From contig NZ_KI912608.1 of assembly GCF_000519265.1 (NCBI RefSeq), positions 3,463,421-3,527,420 on the forward strand: a DNA stretch of 64,000 bases, in the 5' to 3' direction. The first letter of the stretch is position 1; each line of letters opens with the position of its first letter. Under the pieces are notes generated by a model, which made no database searches, had not been told where the DNA came from, and worked only from the letters and a program-made list of their open reading frames with translations. Both the position numbers and the translations under genes were made by a program. Below are positions 9,534 through 16,920 of the stretch, piece by piece. Source of the DNA: Desulfonatronum lacustre DSM 10312. GTDB taxonomy: Bacteria; Desulfobacterota; Desulfovibrionia; Desulfovibrionales; Desulfonatronaceae.

Positions 9534-10337
9534 CTACTGTAACAGTTCCATGGCCTGGGCCACTTCCCAGTCGTCGTGGACGATGCCGTGCAGGGCCTGG
9601 ACCAACCGGGCCGGCTGGGCGGCCTGAAAGATGTTCCGACCGATGGACAACCCCGCGCCGCCGGCTTGCAAACTGTCGTAGACCATGCGCACCAGGTCCT
9701 CGCTGCTGTCCAGCTTCGGTCCGCCGGCAATGACCACCGGCACGCAGCAGCCGTCCACAACCCTACGAAAGGACTCCACGCTGCCGGTATACGGCACCTT
9801 GACCACGTCCGCGCCCAGTTCCACGCCCACTCTGGCGCACTGGGCCACCACGCCCGGATCGTATTCGTTGCCGACTTTCGGTCCCCGGGCATAGATCATG
9901 GCCAGCACCGGCATGCCCCAGTCCATGGCCGTGGAGGTCACCCGGCCCATCTGTTCCAGCATGTCGCGCTCGGTCTCGTCGCCAATATTGACGTGCAGGC
10001 TGACCGCGTCCGCGCCCAGCTTGATGGCGTCCTCCACCGTGCCCACCAGGGTCTTGGCGTTGGGAAACGGCGACAGGGACGTGCTGGCCGAGAGATGGAC
10101 GATCAATCCGATGTCCGCCCCCTTGCCTCGGTGGGAGCAGCGCACCAGCCCCTTGTGCAGGATGATGGCGTTGGCTCCGCCCTCGGCCACCCCGTTGATG
10201 GCGTCGCGCATGTCCACCAGCCCGTCGATGGGCCCGACGCTGACCCCGTGGTCCATGGGCACGACGATGGTCCGGCCCGTGTTGCGGTTGAAGATCCGTT
10301 CCAGACGGACGGCTTTTCCCAAGTGCATGTTCTGCAT
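9534..10337 (-). CDS. aroA': 2-amino-3,7-dideoxy-D-threo-hept-6-ulosonate synthase (AroA', class I aldolase family)
   Basis: First enzyme of the alternative aromatic pathway: a transaldolase-like condensation giving the seven-carbon amino sugar used by AroB'. The 267-residue protein belongs to the DhnA/class I fructose-bisphosphate aldolase family, with [10 protein letters not shown] (27-36), a lysine in [10 protein letters not shown] (Lys180, the expected Schiff-base residue) and VVIAGGPK. The ATG at 10337 (MQNMHLGK) has a strong GGGGAGGGG Shine-Dalgarno; the longer frame upstream runs through the attenuator and is not used. It is the first structural gene of the supra-operon. Confidence 0.92.
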   Translation of the reverse strand: MQNMHLGKAVRLERIFNRNTGRTIVVPMDHGVSVGPIDGLVDMRDAINGVAEGGANAIILHKGLVRCSHRGKGADIGLIVHLSASTSLSPFPNAKTLVGTVEDAIKLGADAVSLHVNIGDETERDMLEQMGRVTSTAMDWGMPVLAMIYARGPKVGNEYDPGVVAQCARVGVELGADVVKVPYTGSVESFRRVVDGCCVPVVIAGGPKLDSSEDLVRMVYDSLQAGGAGLSIGRNIFQAAQPARLVQALHGIVHDDWEVAQAMELLQ

Positions 10338-10406
10338 GATCGTTCCCCTCCCCCGGCATTGTCGCCTGGTGTTGTCTCGGGGGGTCGCTTCCACCGATTC
10401 AGCCAT

Positions 10407-10440
10407 AAAAAAAGGGCCGCCGGCGGTTTGCCTGCGGCCC
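10407..10440 (-). terminator. Attenuator terminator in the aromatic supra-operon leader
   Basis: On the minus strand GGGCCGC and GCGGCCC (10440-10434 and 10420-10414) form a perfect 7-bp GC stem, with extra pairing inside, followed by seven T residues (10413-10407). It lies about 30 bp beyond the leader-peptide stop and about 70 bp ahead of the first gene, aroA', so it can only act as an attenuator of the operon behind it. Confidence 0.88.
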
Positions 10441-10505
10441 TTTGAGAGCGGTTTTGATAGAGTTTCCTACTATTTCGGATACACCGCTTCCCTCTGACCA
10501 CAGGC
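10430..10505 (-). promoter_or_regulatory. Antiterminator pairing overlapping the attenuator
   Basis: GCCTGTGG (10505-10498, in codons for Ala-Cys-Gly just after the aromatic run of the leader peptide) can pair with CCGCAGGC (10437-10430), which is the 5' arm of the terminator. This gives eight pairs, one of them G-U, and is mutually exclusive with the terminator. A ribosome stalled on the aromatic codons just upstream would leave GCCTGTGG free to form the antiterminator. The pairing is seen in the sequence; the regulatory outcome is inferred from classical amino acid operon attenuation. Confidence 0.75.
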
Positions 10506-10574
10506 CAAACCACGCCAAAAATAAAAAAAACCAAAATAAAAGTTCGTGGAGAGGAAAGTAGTGGAGGAATGCAT
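10470..10574 (-). CDS. Leader peptide rich in Phe/Tyr/Trp (attenuation sensor)
   Basis: A 34-codon frame starts at the ATG at 10574 and ends with TAG at 10470-10472. Residues 11-20 read NFYFGFFYFW: five Phe, two Tyr and one Trp in nine consecutive codons (12-20). A terminator and a competing antiterminator follow immediately. This is the arrangement of the phe, trp and his operon leaders of enteric bacteria, but here all three aromatic amino acids are sensed at once, matching an operon that makes all three. No strong Shine-Dalgarno is visible, and the best promoter match places the transcript start only a few bases upstream, so it may be translated from a nearly leaderless end. Confidence 0.85.
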   Translation of the reverse strand: MHSSTTFLSTNFYFGFFYFWRGLACGQREAVYPK

Positions 10575-10583
10575 GGGGAAGAG

Positions 10584-10612
10584 CAATAATGAAATTTTCC
10601 GAAACGTGTCAA
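10584..10612 (-). promoter_or_regulatory. Candidate sigma-70 promoter of the aromatic supra-operon
   Basis: A perfect -35 box TTGACA (10612-10607) is followed after 17 bp by TTATTG (10589-10584), a weak -10 box. The start of transcription would be near 10577, only a few bases from the leader-peptide ATG. An additional promoter further upstream, in the AT-rich stretch to about 10680, cannot be excluded. Confidence 0.45.
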
Positions 10613-10781
10613 GCGTTTTTTTTCAAGTTTTTTCGTTCGTCGGTTCGCGACATGATTCGTTCAAGGGAAAAGTTCGGCGTGAAAGGATGAGAAACAGCGG
10701 GGAGGCGGCAAAACACTTGCAAGTTGAAAGGTTTTTTGAAAACATGAGAAGAAACGTCACCGCCAATGGGAGTATAGTGTT

Positions 10782-11498
10782 ATGGATAAGAAAAGCTGGT
10801 TGCAGAAATTGGAATCCATGGAGCAAGAGCGCCAGGAGGTCGAGGTCCCTGAGGAGGAAGAGCGGGGGTCGCTACGCGACGCTCTCGAAGGGAGAGGAAA
10901 GTATGTGATCCTGGGAGGCATCGGTCTGTTCGTGCTGGTCCTGCTGGTGATTATCGCCTCTTCAGGCGGCGGGAGCAAGTCGGATCGCGATTTTCATGAC
11001 ATCCTGGCCCGACTGGAGGTCATTGAGACGAAACTGGTCGGGTTGGAAAATCAAGAGAGCGGGCGGCAGCAGGCCCTGGTGCGGATGCAGGGCGATTTCA
11101 GCATTCTGACCATGCGGGTGGACAAGCTTTCCCGCGAAATGAAGGAACAGGCAGCCGAGACCGCGCCGAGCCAGGAACAGCGCCAGGAACAGCGTCAGGC
11201 CGCGGCCCAACCGGCTAGGCAACCCGCTCCGCAACCTGCGCAACAGCCGACTCAACAACCGACCCAGCCCCGACAACAGCAGCAGACCGCCGCGACCCCG
11301 GCTCCCGCGCCCCAGGCTGCCCCAGCCGAACAGCCACGTCCGGCCGCGTCCAGGCCGGTGACCCACGAAGTGCAGCCCGGCGAAACCCTGTTCCGGATCA
11401 GCCAAACCTACGGGGTGAGCGTGGACGATTTGCGTCGTCTGAACAATATTTCCGGAGATCGGATCAACCCCGGCCAAGTCCTCAAGGTGCGACCGTAA
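10782..11498 (+). CDS. Membrane-anchored LysM-domain protein
   Basis: The 238-residue protein has a charged N-terminal cytoplasmic segment, one membrane helix (about 41-60, YVILGGIGLFVLVLLVIIAS), a coiled-coil-like region (about 67-135), a long Gln/Pro/Ala-rich linker (about 135-190) and a C-terminal LysM domain starting at HEVQPGETLFRISQTYGVS. LysM binds peptidoglycan, so it probably tethers the inner membrane to the cell wall. GGGAG lies ahead of the ATG. It is divergent from the aromatic operon and ends at a strong terminator. Its exact role is unknown. Confidence 0.85.
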   Translation: MDKKSWLQKLESMEQERQEVEVPEEEERGSLRDALEGRGKYVILGGIGLFVLVLLVIIASSGGGSKSDRDFHDILARLEVIETKLVGLENQESGRQQALVRMQGDFSILTMRVDKLSREMKEQAAETAPSQEQRQEQRQAAAQPARQPAPQPAQQPTQQPTQPRQQQQTAATPAPAPQAAPAEQPRPAASRPVTHEVQPGETLFRISQTYGVSVDDLRRLNNISGDRINPGQVLKVRP

Positions 11499-11540
11499 TT
11501 TTCATTTTGATGGAAGATTGTCCGTCTTCCTCCAAAACCA

Positions 11541-11584
11541 AAACGCCGAGCACGGTTACCCATCGTGTTCGGCGTTTGTTTTTA
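11541..11584. terminator. Bidirectional terminator between the LysM gene and the U32 peptidase gene
   Basis: A 14-bp near-perfect stem (AAACGCCGAGCACG at 11541-11554 with its complement at 11564-11577) is followed on the plus strand by TGTTTTT. On the minus strand it is followed by an A/T-rich TTTTGGTTTTGG. It separates two convergent genes and slightly overlaps the end of the U32 gene. Confidence 0.85.
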
Positions 11585-13765
11585 CAACAACCGCAGGTTC
11601 CAGTTGAACGGCGAAGTGCGGGGGCGTTGTCCCAGGCCGGAGGGGAGTTTTTCCTCCAGTTCCACGAATAGGCGGTAACCGACGGACTCCAGGCGGGGCA
11701 GGTGTTGGCGCAGGTCCAGAGCCCAGTCTGGAAAAACCCAGAGATTCGATCCGTATTCGCGGGCCCAGGCGATTTCCTGTTTGGGGCTGGTCAACGGGGT
11801 GTCGACGCGGAGTTCTTCGGCCCGCCAGCGGGAGACGCACAAGGGCCAGAACCCGGCCGTGACGATTCCCAGGGGCAGAGGACTGTGCTCTGGAAGGTCC
11901 AGGATGGCTTGCTCGTCCAGTTCCGGGCTGACCACCGCGCCGGTGAACCCCAAATCGGCCAGCCGGTCCAGGGCCAGGGCGTTGGCCGTATTGCAGAACG
12001 GTCCGGCCCAGAGGCGGGCCGGGCGGAAACCTTCCTGGCCCTCGTTGAACAAAGCCATTTGCCAGGGGGCGTTGCACACGAACACCTCCGCGCCCGCGGA
12101 GCGAACCTTGCCCAGGGCTTGGTGCCAGACTTCCTCTTCCTCCGGCCAGATCACCGGGGGCAGCCACCAGCAGAGATCGCGACACGTGGCGCTGGTCATG
12201 TGCTCCAGGAATTTCGGGTCCAGCCACATGGCCCGGGTTGCGTCCTTGGCGCGGCGTTGCGGCCTACGGGCGACCCGCATCAACCAGGGGCGGCCTTCCG
12301 GACGGCGCGTTTCGGGCAGGGCCGGGGTGAACGTCGAGGCCGGGATGGACGCTTCGGTCCCGGGCCTCGTCTTGGATGCGGCCATGTCCGCGACCTCTTG
12401 CTCCAACTGGTGCAGCAAACGATGCAGTTCCGGTTCCCGGCGGTCGATCAGCCAGACCGGGGTCCCGGCGGGCGGGTGGCCCGGGGTATCCATTCCGTAT
12501 TTTCCGCCAGGCTTGTCGCTTCGTGGGCGTCCTCCTCTGTCCCGAACTTTTGCCCCTTTATTCTCTTGATCAAAGCCGCCGATGGCCCGTTTTTTACCGG
12601 GCCCGGTCGCCAGATCGAATCGCCCGCCCTTGGGCAGTGGCCGGGTGACGCGGATGACCCGGTGCCAGGGTTGATCCTCGGAGCCCAGACGGAGCAGGTC
12701 CCCGGGAAGCAGCGGGATGCGGGGGCGGATGAACGGGCTTTTGGCGTCCTTGGGTACGTGGCCGGCCAGCAGGCCGGAGCCAAGGTGGCTGTCCGGGGCC
12801 AGAGGGATGTACCGGCGTTGTGGCAGAAAGCCGGCATGGGACCCGGGTCGGCCCAGGGCCATTTCCAGCAGGGCCGCGGCCTCTTTCCTGGAGCGTACGG
12901 AAACGGCCTCGTCCCGGAGCAGGCGATAGGCGGTGGTGGTGTAGAAGACATAGTGAGCGCTTTTCTTACGGCCCTCGATCTTCCAGGTGCGCACCTGCGG
13001 GATGTCCAACAGGGTCTTGACCAGGACGTCCAGGCTCAGATCCTGGCAGGAGAAGAATCCGCCCCGGCGGTTTTCCTGGGTGTAGCGGCGGCGGCAGGGC
13101 TGGACGCAGCGCCCGCGCAACCCGCTCTTGCCGCCCATGTAGCTGCTCCAGTAGCACCGCCCGGATACGGCGTAGCAGAGCGCTCCGTGAACGAACACTT
13201 CCAGGTGCATCCCCGGCGGGCAGGCCTCGGCCATCAGCTTGATTTCATCCAGGTGCAGCTCCCGGGGCAGGACCACCTGCCGAACTCCGAGACGCGCCGC
13301 GGCTTGCAGCCCGGAAACCGTGCTCATGCAGGCCAGGGTGGACAGGTGCAGTTCTCCGGAAAAGCCGCATTGTCCGGCCAGGGCCAGCAGCCCCAGGTCC
13401 TGTACGATCAGCCCGTCCGGGCGCACATGGCGTTGCAACTGGTCCACCAGCCGACCGGCAGCGGCGAGATCTCCGGGCTTGACCAGGGTGTTCATGGCCA
13501 CCAGCACCTTTCGTCCTTTGGCATGGGCCAAATTCGTCAGCTCGGCCAGTTCGTTCAGCGAGAAGTTCTCCGCCTCCATCCGGGCCGAGAAATGCTTCAA
13601 GCCGCAATAGACGGCATCCGCACCCGCGGCCAGGGCCGCGAGAAACGCCTGCCGGTCCCCGGCGGGGGCGAGGATTTCCGGAGTCGCGGTCAAAGAAGGG
13701 GGGGAGGAAGGGGAGGCGGTGGTTTGCATACGTGGTCCGAGGGATGAAGGGTGAAGGGCATGCAT
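11582..13765 (-). CDS. Peptidase U32 family protein
   Basis: The 727-residue protein starts with the U32 core: EILAPAGDRQAFLAALAAGADAVYCGL near residue 30, then LHLSTLACMSTVSGLQAA, LPRELHLDEI, LEVFVHGALCYAVSGRC and a cysteine-rich segment (GRCVQPCRRRY) that probably binds an iron-sulfur cluster. Family members such as RlhA and TrhP act in RNA hydroxylation rather than proteolysis, so the name peptidase may mislead. The C-terminal half corresponds to the extra domain of the long U32 proteins. Starts at 13765 or at the internal ATG (MQTTAS) are both possible. Confidence 0.88.
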   Translation of the reverse strand: MHALHPSSLGPRMQTTASPSSPPSLTATPEILAPAGDRQAFLAALAAGADAVYCGLKHFSARMEAENFSLNELAELTNLAHAKGRKVLVAMNTLVKPGDLAAAGRLVDQLQRHVRPDGLIVQDLGLLALAGQCGFSGELHLSTLACMSTVSGLQAAARLGVRQVVLPRELHLDEIKLMAEACPPGMHLEVFVHGALCYAVSGRCYWSSYMGGKSGLRGRCVQPCRRRYTQENRRGGFFSCQDLSLDVLVKTLLDIPQVRTWKIEGRKKSAHYVFYTTTAYRLLRDEAVSVRSRKEAAALLEMALGRPGSHAGFLPQRRYIPLAPDSHLGSGLLAGHVPKDAKSPFIRPRIPLLPGDLLRLGSEDQPWHRVIRVTRPLPKGGRFDLATGPGKKRAIGGFDQENKGAKVRDRGGRPRSDKPGGKYGMDTPGHPPAGTPVWLIDRREPELHRLLHQLEQEVADMAASKTRPGTEASIPASTFTPALPETRRPEGRPWLMRVARRPQRRAKDATRAMWLDPKFLEHMTSATCRDLCWWLPPVIWPEEEEVWHQALGKVRSAGAEVFVCNAPWQMALFNEGQEGFRPARLWAGPFCNTANALALDRLADLGFTGAVVSPELDEQAILDLPEHSPLPLGIVTAGFWPLCVSRWRAEELRVDTPLTSPKQEIAWAREYGSNLWVFPDWALDLRQHLPRLESVGYRLFVELEEKLPSGLGQRPRTSPFNWNLRLL

Positions 13766-13899
13766 CCGTAAAACAAACTTGCCGGGCGTACAAGCCCGGA
13801 ATGCGCCCCTTCAGGGCAATTTTGTACTCTGTAGAATTTCTATAATTTCGGGCTGATAAATAGCAGGGTGTTCAAGGCGCCCCCCCCAGGGTGGGCCAG

Positions 13900-13990
13900 T
13901 AATCATCGAAATCGAAATCGTGATCGAAATCGATTTCTGGTAACTTTCCGATTTCGATAGCGATTTCGATTTCGATACCGATCCAGAACG
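13900..13990. repeat. Hexamer-built inverted-repeat element 4 (ATCGAA type)
   Basis: Left arm 13903-13933 and right arm 13947-13977 are complementary ATCGAA/ATCGTG hexamer runs around a short loop. It lies between the divergent U32 and permease genes, in a gene-free stretch of about 360 bp (13766-14129). I recognise nothing else in that stretch except a stretch of eight C residues at about 13880-13887. Confidence 0.85.
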
Positions 13991-14129
13991 TTCGTGGTTC
14001 GAGAACAAATCCGCCCCATGCGCCCTCGGAGTACAATGGATTGCCTTTTTGCGGGTTTCGAGCGTAAGGACGGCTTTTCATGTCAGGGGCTTCAATTGAC
14101 CGCTGAAACCAGCAAGCAGGAGCATGGCC

Positions 14130-15350
14130 ATGGATCATACTCGTTCGACGGGACTGGGGGCCGGGGCGACCATCGCGGCGGCGGCGTTGATCGCCGGAAA
14201 CCTCGTGGGCGCGGGGATTCTGGGGCTGCCCATCAACACCGGCCTGGCCGGGTTGTGGCCGTCGCTGCTGGCCATGGTCGCGGGCGGGGCCATGATGTTT
14301 CTCACGGCCCAAATCCTCGGCGATCAGGCGGCCAAAAGCCGCAGCGAGACCTTCGACTATCCCTCGTTGTATGAGAAGTTTCTGGGCTCCACGGGCAAGT
14401 GGGCGGCCATCGTCGCGAACATGATCATCCTGTACGGGTTGCTGACCGCCTATTTCACCGGCGGCGCGAAGATCGTGGCCAGCCTGCTGGGCATGGAGGC
14501 GCAGCAGACCCTGGTCACCCTGCTGTTCGCCATCCCGTTGATCACCCTGACCTGCATCAACCTCAGTCTGATCCAGCGCTTGAACACCATGCTGGTGCTG
14601 ATCCTGGCCGGGACCTTTGCTTTGTTGGTGTTCATGGGCAGCGGACATATCGACGCCACCGGCATGCGCTACACGGACTGGGCCTTTCTTCCCGCGACCC
14701 TGCCGATCATCGTCACCGCGTTTCACTTCCATAACATTATTCCCACGGTCACCGCGAACCTGCAATGGGACATGGCCATGTTTCGGCGGGCGGTGTTGTT
14801 GGGAATGCTGCTGGCTTTCGTAATGAACGCCTTGTGGGTGACGGTGGGCATCGGGGTGATCCCCCTGACCGGGGAAAACAGCATCCTGGAGGCCTGGAAG
14901 ACGAACACCCCGGCCACAGTGCCCATGGGCGCGATCATCCAGAGCGCGACGTTCACCCTGTTCGCCTCGTTCTTCGCCCTGGTGGCCATCTGCACCTCGT
15001 TTCTGGCCAATGGGCTGGGCCTGCTGAGCTTTCTGCGCGACCTGACACTGAACACCTTCGGGGTGAACAACCGCCTGTTGGTGGTCGCCCTGACCTTTCT
15101 GCCGCCCTTGGCCATCGGGCTGATCTATCCGGACATCTTTTTGAAGGCCCTGGACATCGTGGGCGGGGTGGGCATCGTGATCCTGTTCGGCATCCTGCCC
15201 ACGCTGATCGTGCTCATGGACCGGCGGAGAGGGCCGATGCTCCGGCTGCTTTGCCTGATCGGGCTGCTGTTCGCGGCGGCCATTCTGGGACTGGAGGTTA
15301 TGAGCGAGACCGGCCTGTTGCGCCTGCATCCTCACGCGGCTGGGTTCTGA
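14130..15350 (+). CDS. Aromatic amino acid permease (HAAAP family, TyrP/Mtr-like)
   Basis: Predicted inner-membrane proton symporter importing tryptophan, tyrosine or phenylalanine. The N-terminal helix with AGNLVGAGILGLPINTG is typical of the hydroxy/aromatic amino acid permease family, and about eleven hydrophobic helices follow over about 406 residues. The second ATG (14130) is preferred over the one at 14124 because AGGAG lies eight bases ahead of it. Its place 4 kb from the aromatic biosynthesis supra-operon supports an aromatic substrate, but which one cannot be told. Confidence 0.85.
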   Translation: MDHTRSTGLGAGATIAAAALIAGNLVGAGILGLPINTGLAGLWPSLLAMVAGGAMMFLTAQILGDQAAKSRSETFDYPSLYEKFLGSTGKWAAIVANMIILYGLLTAYFTGGAKIVASLLGMEAQQTLVTLLFAIPLITLTCINLSLIQRLNTMLVLILAGTFALLVFMGSGHIDATGMRYTDWAFLPATLPIIVTAFHFHNIIPTVTANLQWDMAMFRRAVLLGMLLAFVMNALWVTVGIGVIPLTGENSILEAWKTNTPATVPMGAIIQSATFTLFASFFALVAICTSFLANGLGLLSFLRDLTLNTFGVNNRLLVVALTFLPPLAIGLIYPDIFLKALDIVGGVGIVILFGILPTLIVLMDRRRGPMLRLLCLIGLLFAAAILGLEVMSETGLLRLHPHAAGF

Positions 15351-15510
15351 AATCAGCCCGGTTCCTCGGGGGCAATCGTCGCTTCGAGCTTGCGGATTTC
15401 GGGGGCATGGAGCGATGATTGCGTCAGCAAATATTTGGCGCTAAGGACACGCCCTTGGCCTTGTCATACTTCTTCTCATTCAAGCATGCTTTATTTGCTC
15501 GAGATAATGC

Positions 15511-15623
15511 AGTCGTCGGTGTCGGCGTCGGAATCGCTATCGAGACCGATATTTTCTATACGCCAATAACCTGGATTCGATCCCGATTCCGATCCCGATT
15601 CCGATCCCGATAGCGACACCGAA
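15511..15623. repeat. Hexamer-built inverted-repeat element 5 (TCGG type)
   Basis: Left arm 15511-15544 (GTCGGTGTCGGCGTCGG-like) and right arm 15577-15623 (repeats of CGATCC/CGATTC) are complementary. The right arm ends about 15 bp before the ATG of the downstream transporter gene, so it would form a hairpin in that gene's 5' untranslated region or overlap its promoter. Confidence 0.85.
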
Positions 15624-15638
15624 AAAGAATCTACCAAC

Positions 15639-16616
15639 ATGATCCCCTTCCTCAAAAAACATTGGTTCTTCGTCGGCATGGCCGTGGTTTCGGCCCTGGC
15701 CTTCGTGGTTCCCGGCCTGGGCGTGTTCGTCAAGGAACATCAGATCCTCAATTACGCCATTTTTCTGACTTTCCTGATCACCGGATTCAGCCTGGATACG
15801 CGTACCATCCTGGAACAGATCAAGAACGTTCGAGTGCTCATGGCCTCCTTGATTTCGGCCCTGATCCTGATCCCCGTGCTCACGGCCGTGCTGGCCTCGA
15901 TGTTTTTCGGCAGCAACGTCGACTTCATCATCGGGTCGATCATCATCGCCGCGGCCCCGGTGACCGTGGCCTCGGGCACGGTGATGACGGCCATGGCCCT
16001 GGGCAACGTCCCCCTGAGCCTGTTCATCTGCGTTCTGTGCAACTTCTTCTCCCTGCTGACCATCCCGCTGGTGCTCAACGCCATTCTGGGATTCATGGGC
16101 GACTTTCTCCACTTGGAGGAAGCCGTGTCCCTGCCGGTGCGGCAGATTTTGATCACCCTGAGCAGCATCGTGCTCCTGCCCACGGTGCTCGGCCAATTTC
16201 TGCGACCGTGGATCAAAGATCACGTCGCGCCCTACAAAAAGGTGTTTTCGATTTTCTCCCAATCCGTGGTCCTGTTGATCATCTTCAACGCCGTATCCAG
16301 TTCCGTGGGCGTGATCGGCGCGGTGGGCCTGGGCTTCATCGGTTTGTTCGGGTTCATGATCGTCCTGCACATGCTCATTCTCATCCTGAACTACGCCATT
16401 TCCAAAGGCATCCGCCTGGACCGGCCCTCCACCTCGGCCTTTACCATCCATACCTCTCAGAAGACCCTGACCATTTCCTACCTGGTCTGGGCCGGCTACT
16501 TTGCCCACGCCTTTCCCCTGGCCATGGTCCCGGGCATCGCCTACCATCTTGTGCAAATGGTCATGGACGTCTTTGTCGCGGACTGGTTCCGGAAGCGGGC
16601 CGAACTGCAACAGTGA
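15639..16616 (+). CDS. Bile acid:sodium symporter (BASS/SBF-like) family transporter
   Basis: A 325-residue integral membrane protein with about nine or ten helices and the SBF features FLITGFSLDT near residue 45 and AAAPVTVASGTVMTAMALGN near residue 110. Members of this superfamily move organic anions with sodium. The true substrate is unlikely to be bile acid and is unknown here. No good Shine-Dalgarno is visible, because hairpin element 5 occupies the sequence just upstream. Gene and start are supported by the hydrophobic reading frame beginning MIPFLKKHW. Confidence 0.82.
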   Translation: MIPFLKKHWFFVGMAVVSALAFVVPGLGVFVKEHQILNYAIFLTFLITGFSLDTRTILEQIKNVRVLMASLISALILIPVLTAVLASMFFGSNVDFIIGSIIIAAAPVTVASGTVMTAMALGNVPLSLFICVLCNFFSLLTIPLVLNAILGFMGDFLHLEEAVSLPVRQILITLSSIVLLPTVLGQFLRPWIKDHVAPYKKVFSIFSQSVVLLIIFNAVSSSVGVIGAVGLGFIGLFGFMIVLHMLILILNYAISKGIRLDRPSTSAFTIHTSQKTLTISYLVWAGYFAHAFPLAMVPGIAYHLVQMVMDVFVADWFRKRAELQQ

Positions 16617-16642
16617 GGGCGTTGGATAGCCACGCTCAGGGG

Positions 16643-16752
16643 GATCGGTATCGAAATCGTGATCGAAATCGAAGATCCTATCCAAGATAGATGGCGTAAT
16701 CACAGGGTGATGCACAACATTTTTCGATTTCGATCGCGATTTGGATTTTTGA
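16643..16752. repeat. Hexamer-built inverted-repeat element 6 (ATCGAA type)
   Basis: Left arm 16643-16673 and right arm 16723-16752 are complementary ATCGAA/ATCGTG runs. It lies between the transporter gene and the next gene on the same strand, in a gap of about 300 bp (16617-16920) that also holds the palindrome at 16874. Confidence 0.85.
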
Positions 16753-16873
16753 CGAGAACAGATTTGCCCTGTAACCGCGCTCAATCACCATGGACAATTT
16801 TCGCCAAGGCGACTACGTTTCCAGCCCAAAACGTGCTACCTTCTCTCCCTCGGTGGAGATGACGGGCCGCCCT

Positions 16874-16890
16874 GGCGGAAAATTTCCGCC
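16874..16890. promoter_or_regulatory. 17-bp perfect palindrome, possible operator
   Basis: GGCGGAAA-A-TTTCCGCC has 8-bp arms around a single base, 30 bp before the ATG of the GGDEF/TPR gene. Its position and symmetry suit a dimeric regulator site or a hairpin near the start codon. No regulator is assigned. Confidence 0.35.
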
Positions 16891-16920
16891 CGGCCCGGCG
16901 GTGGTTCAGGATCTTTTCGG

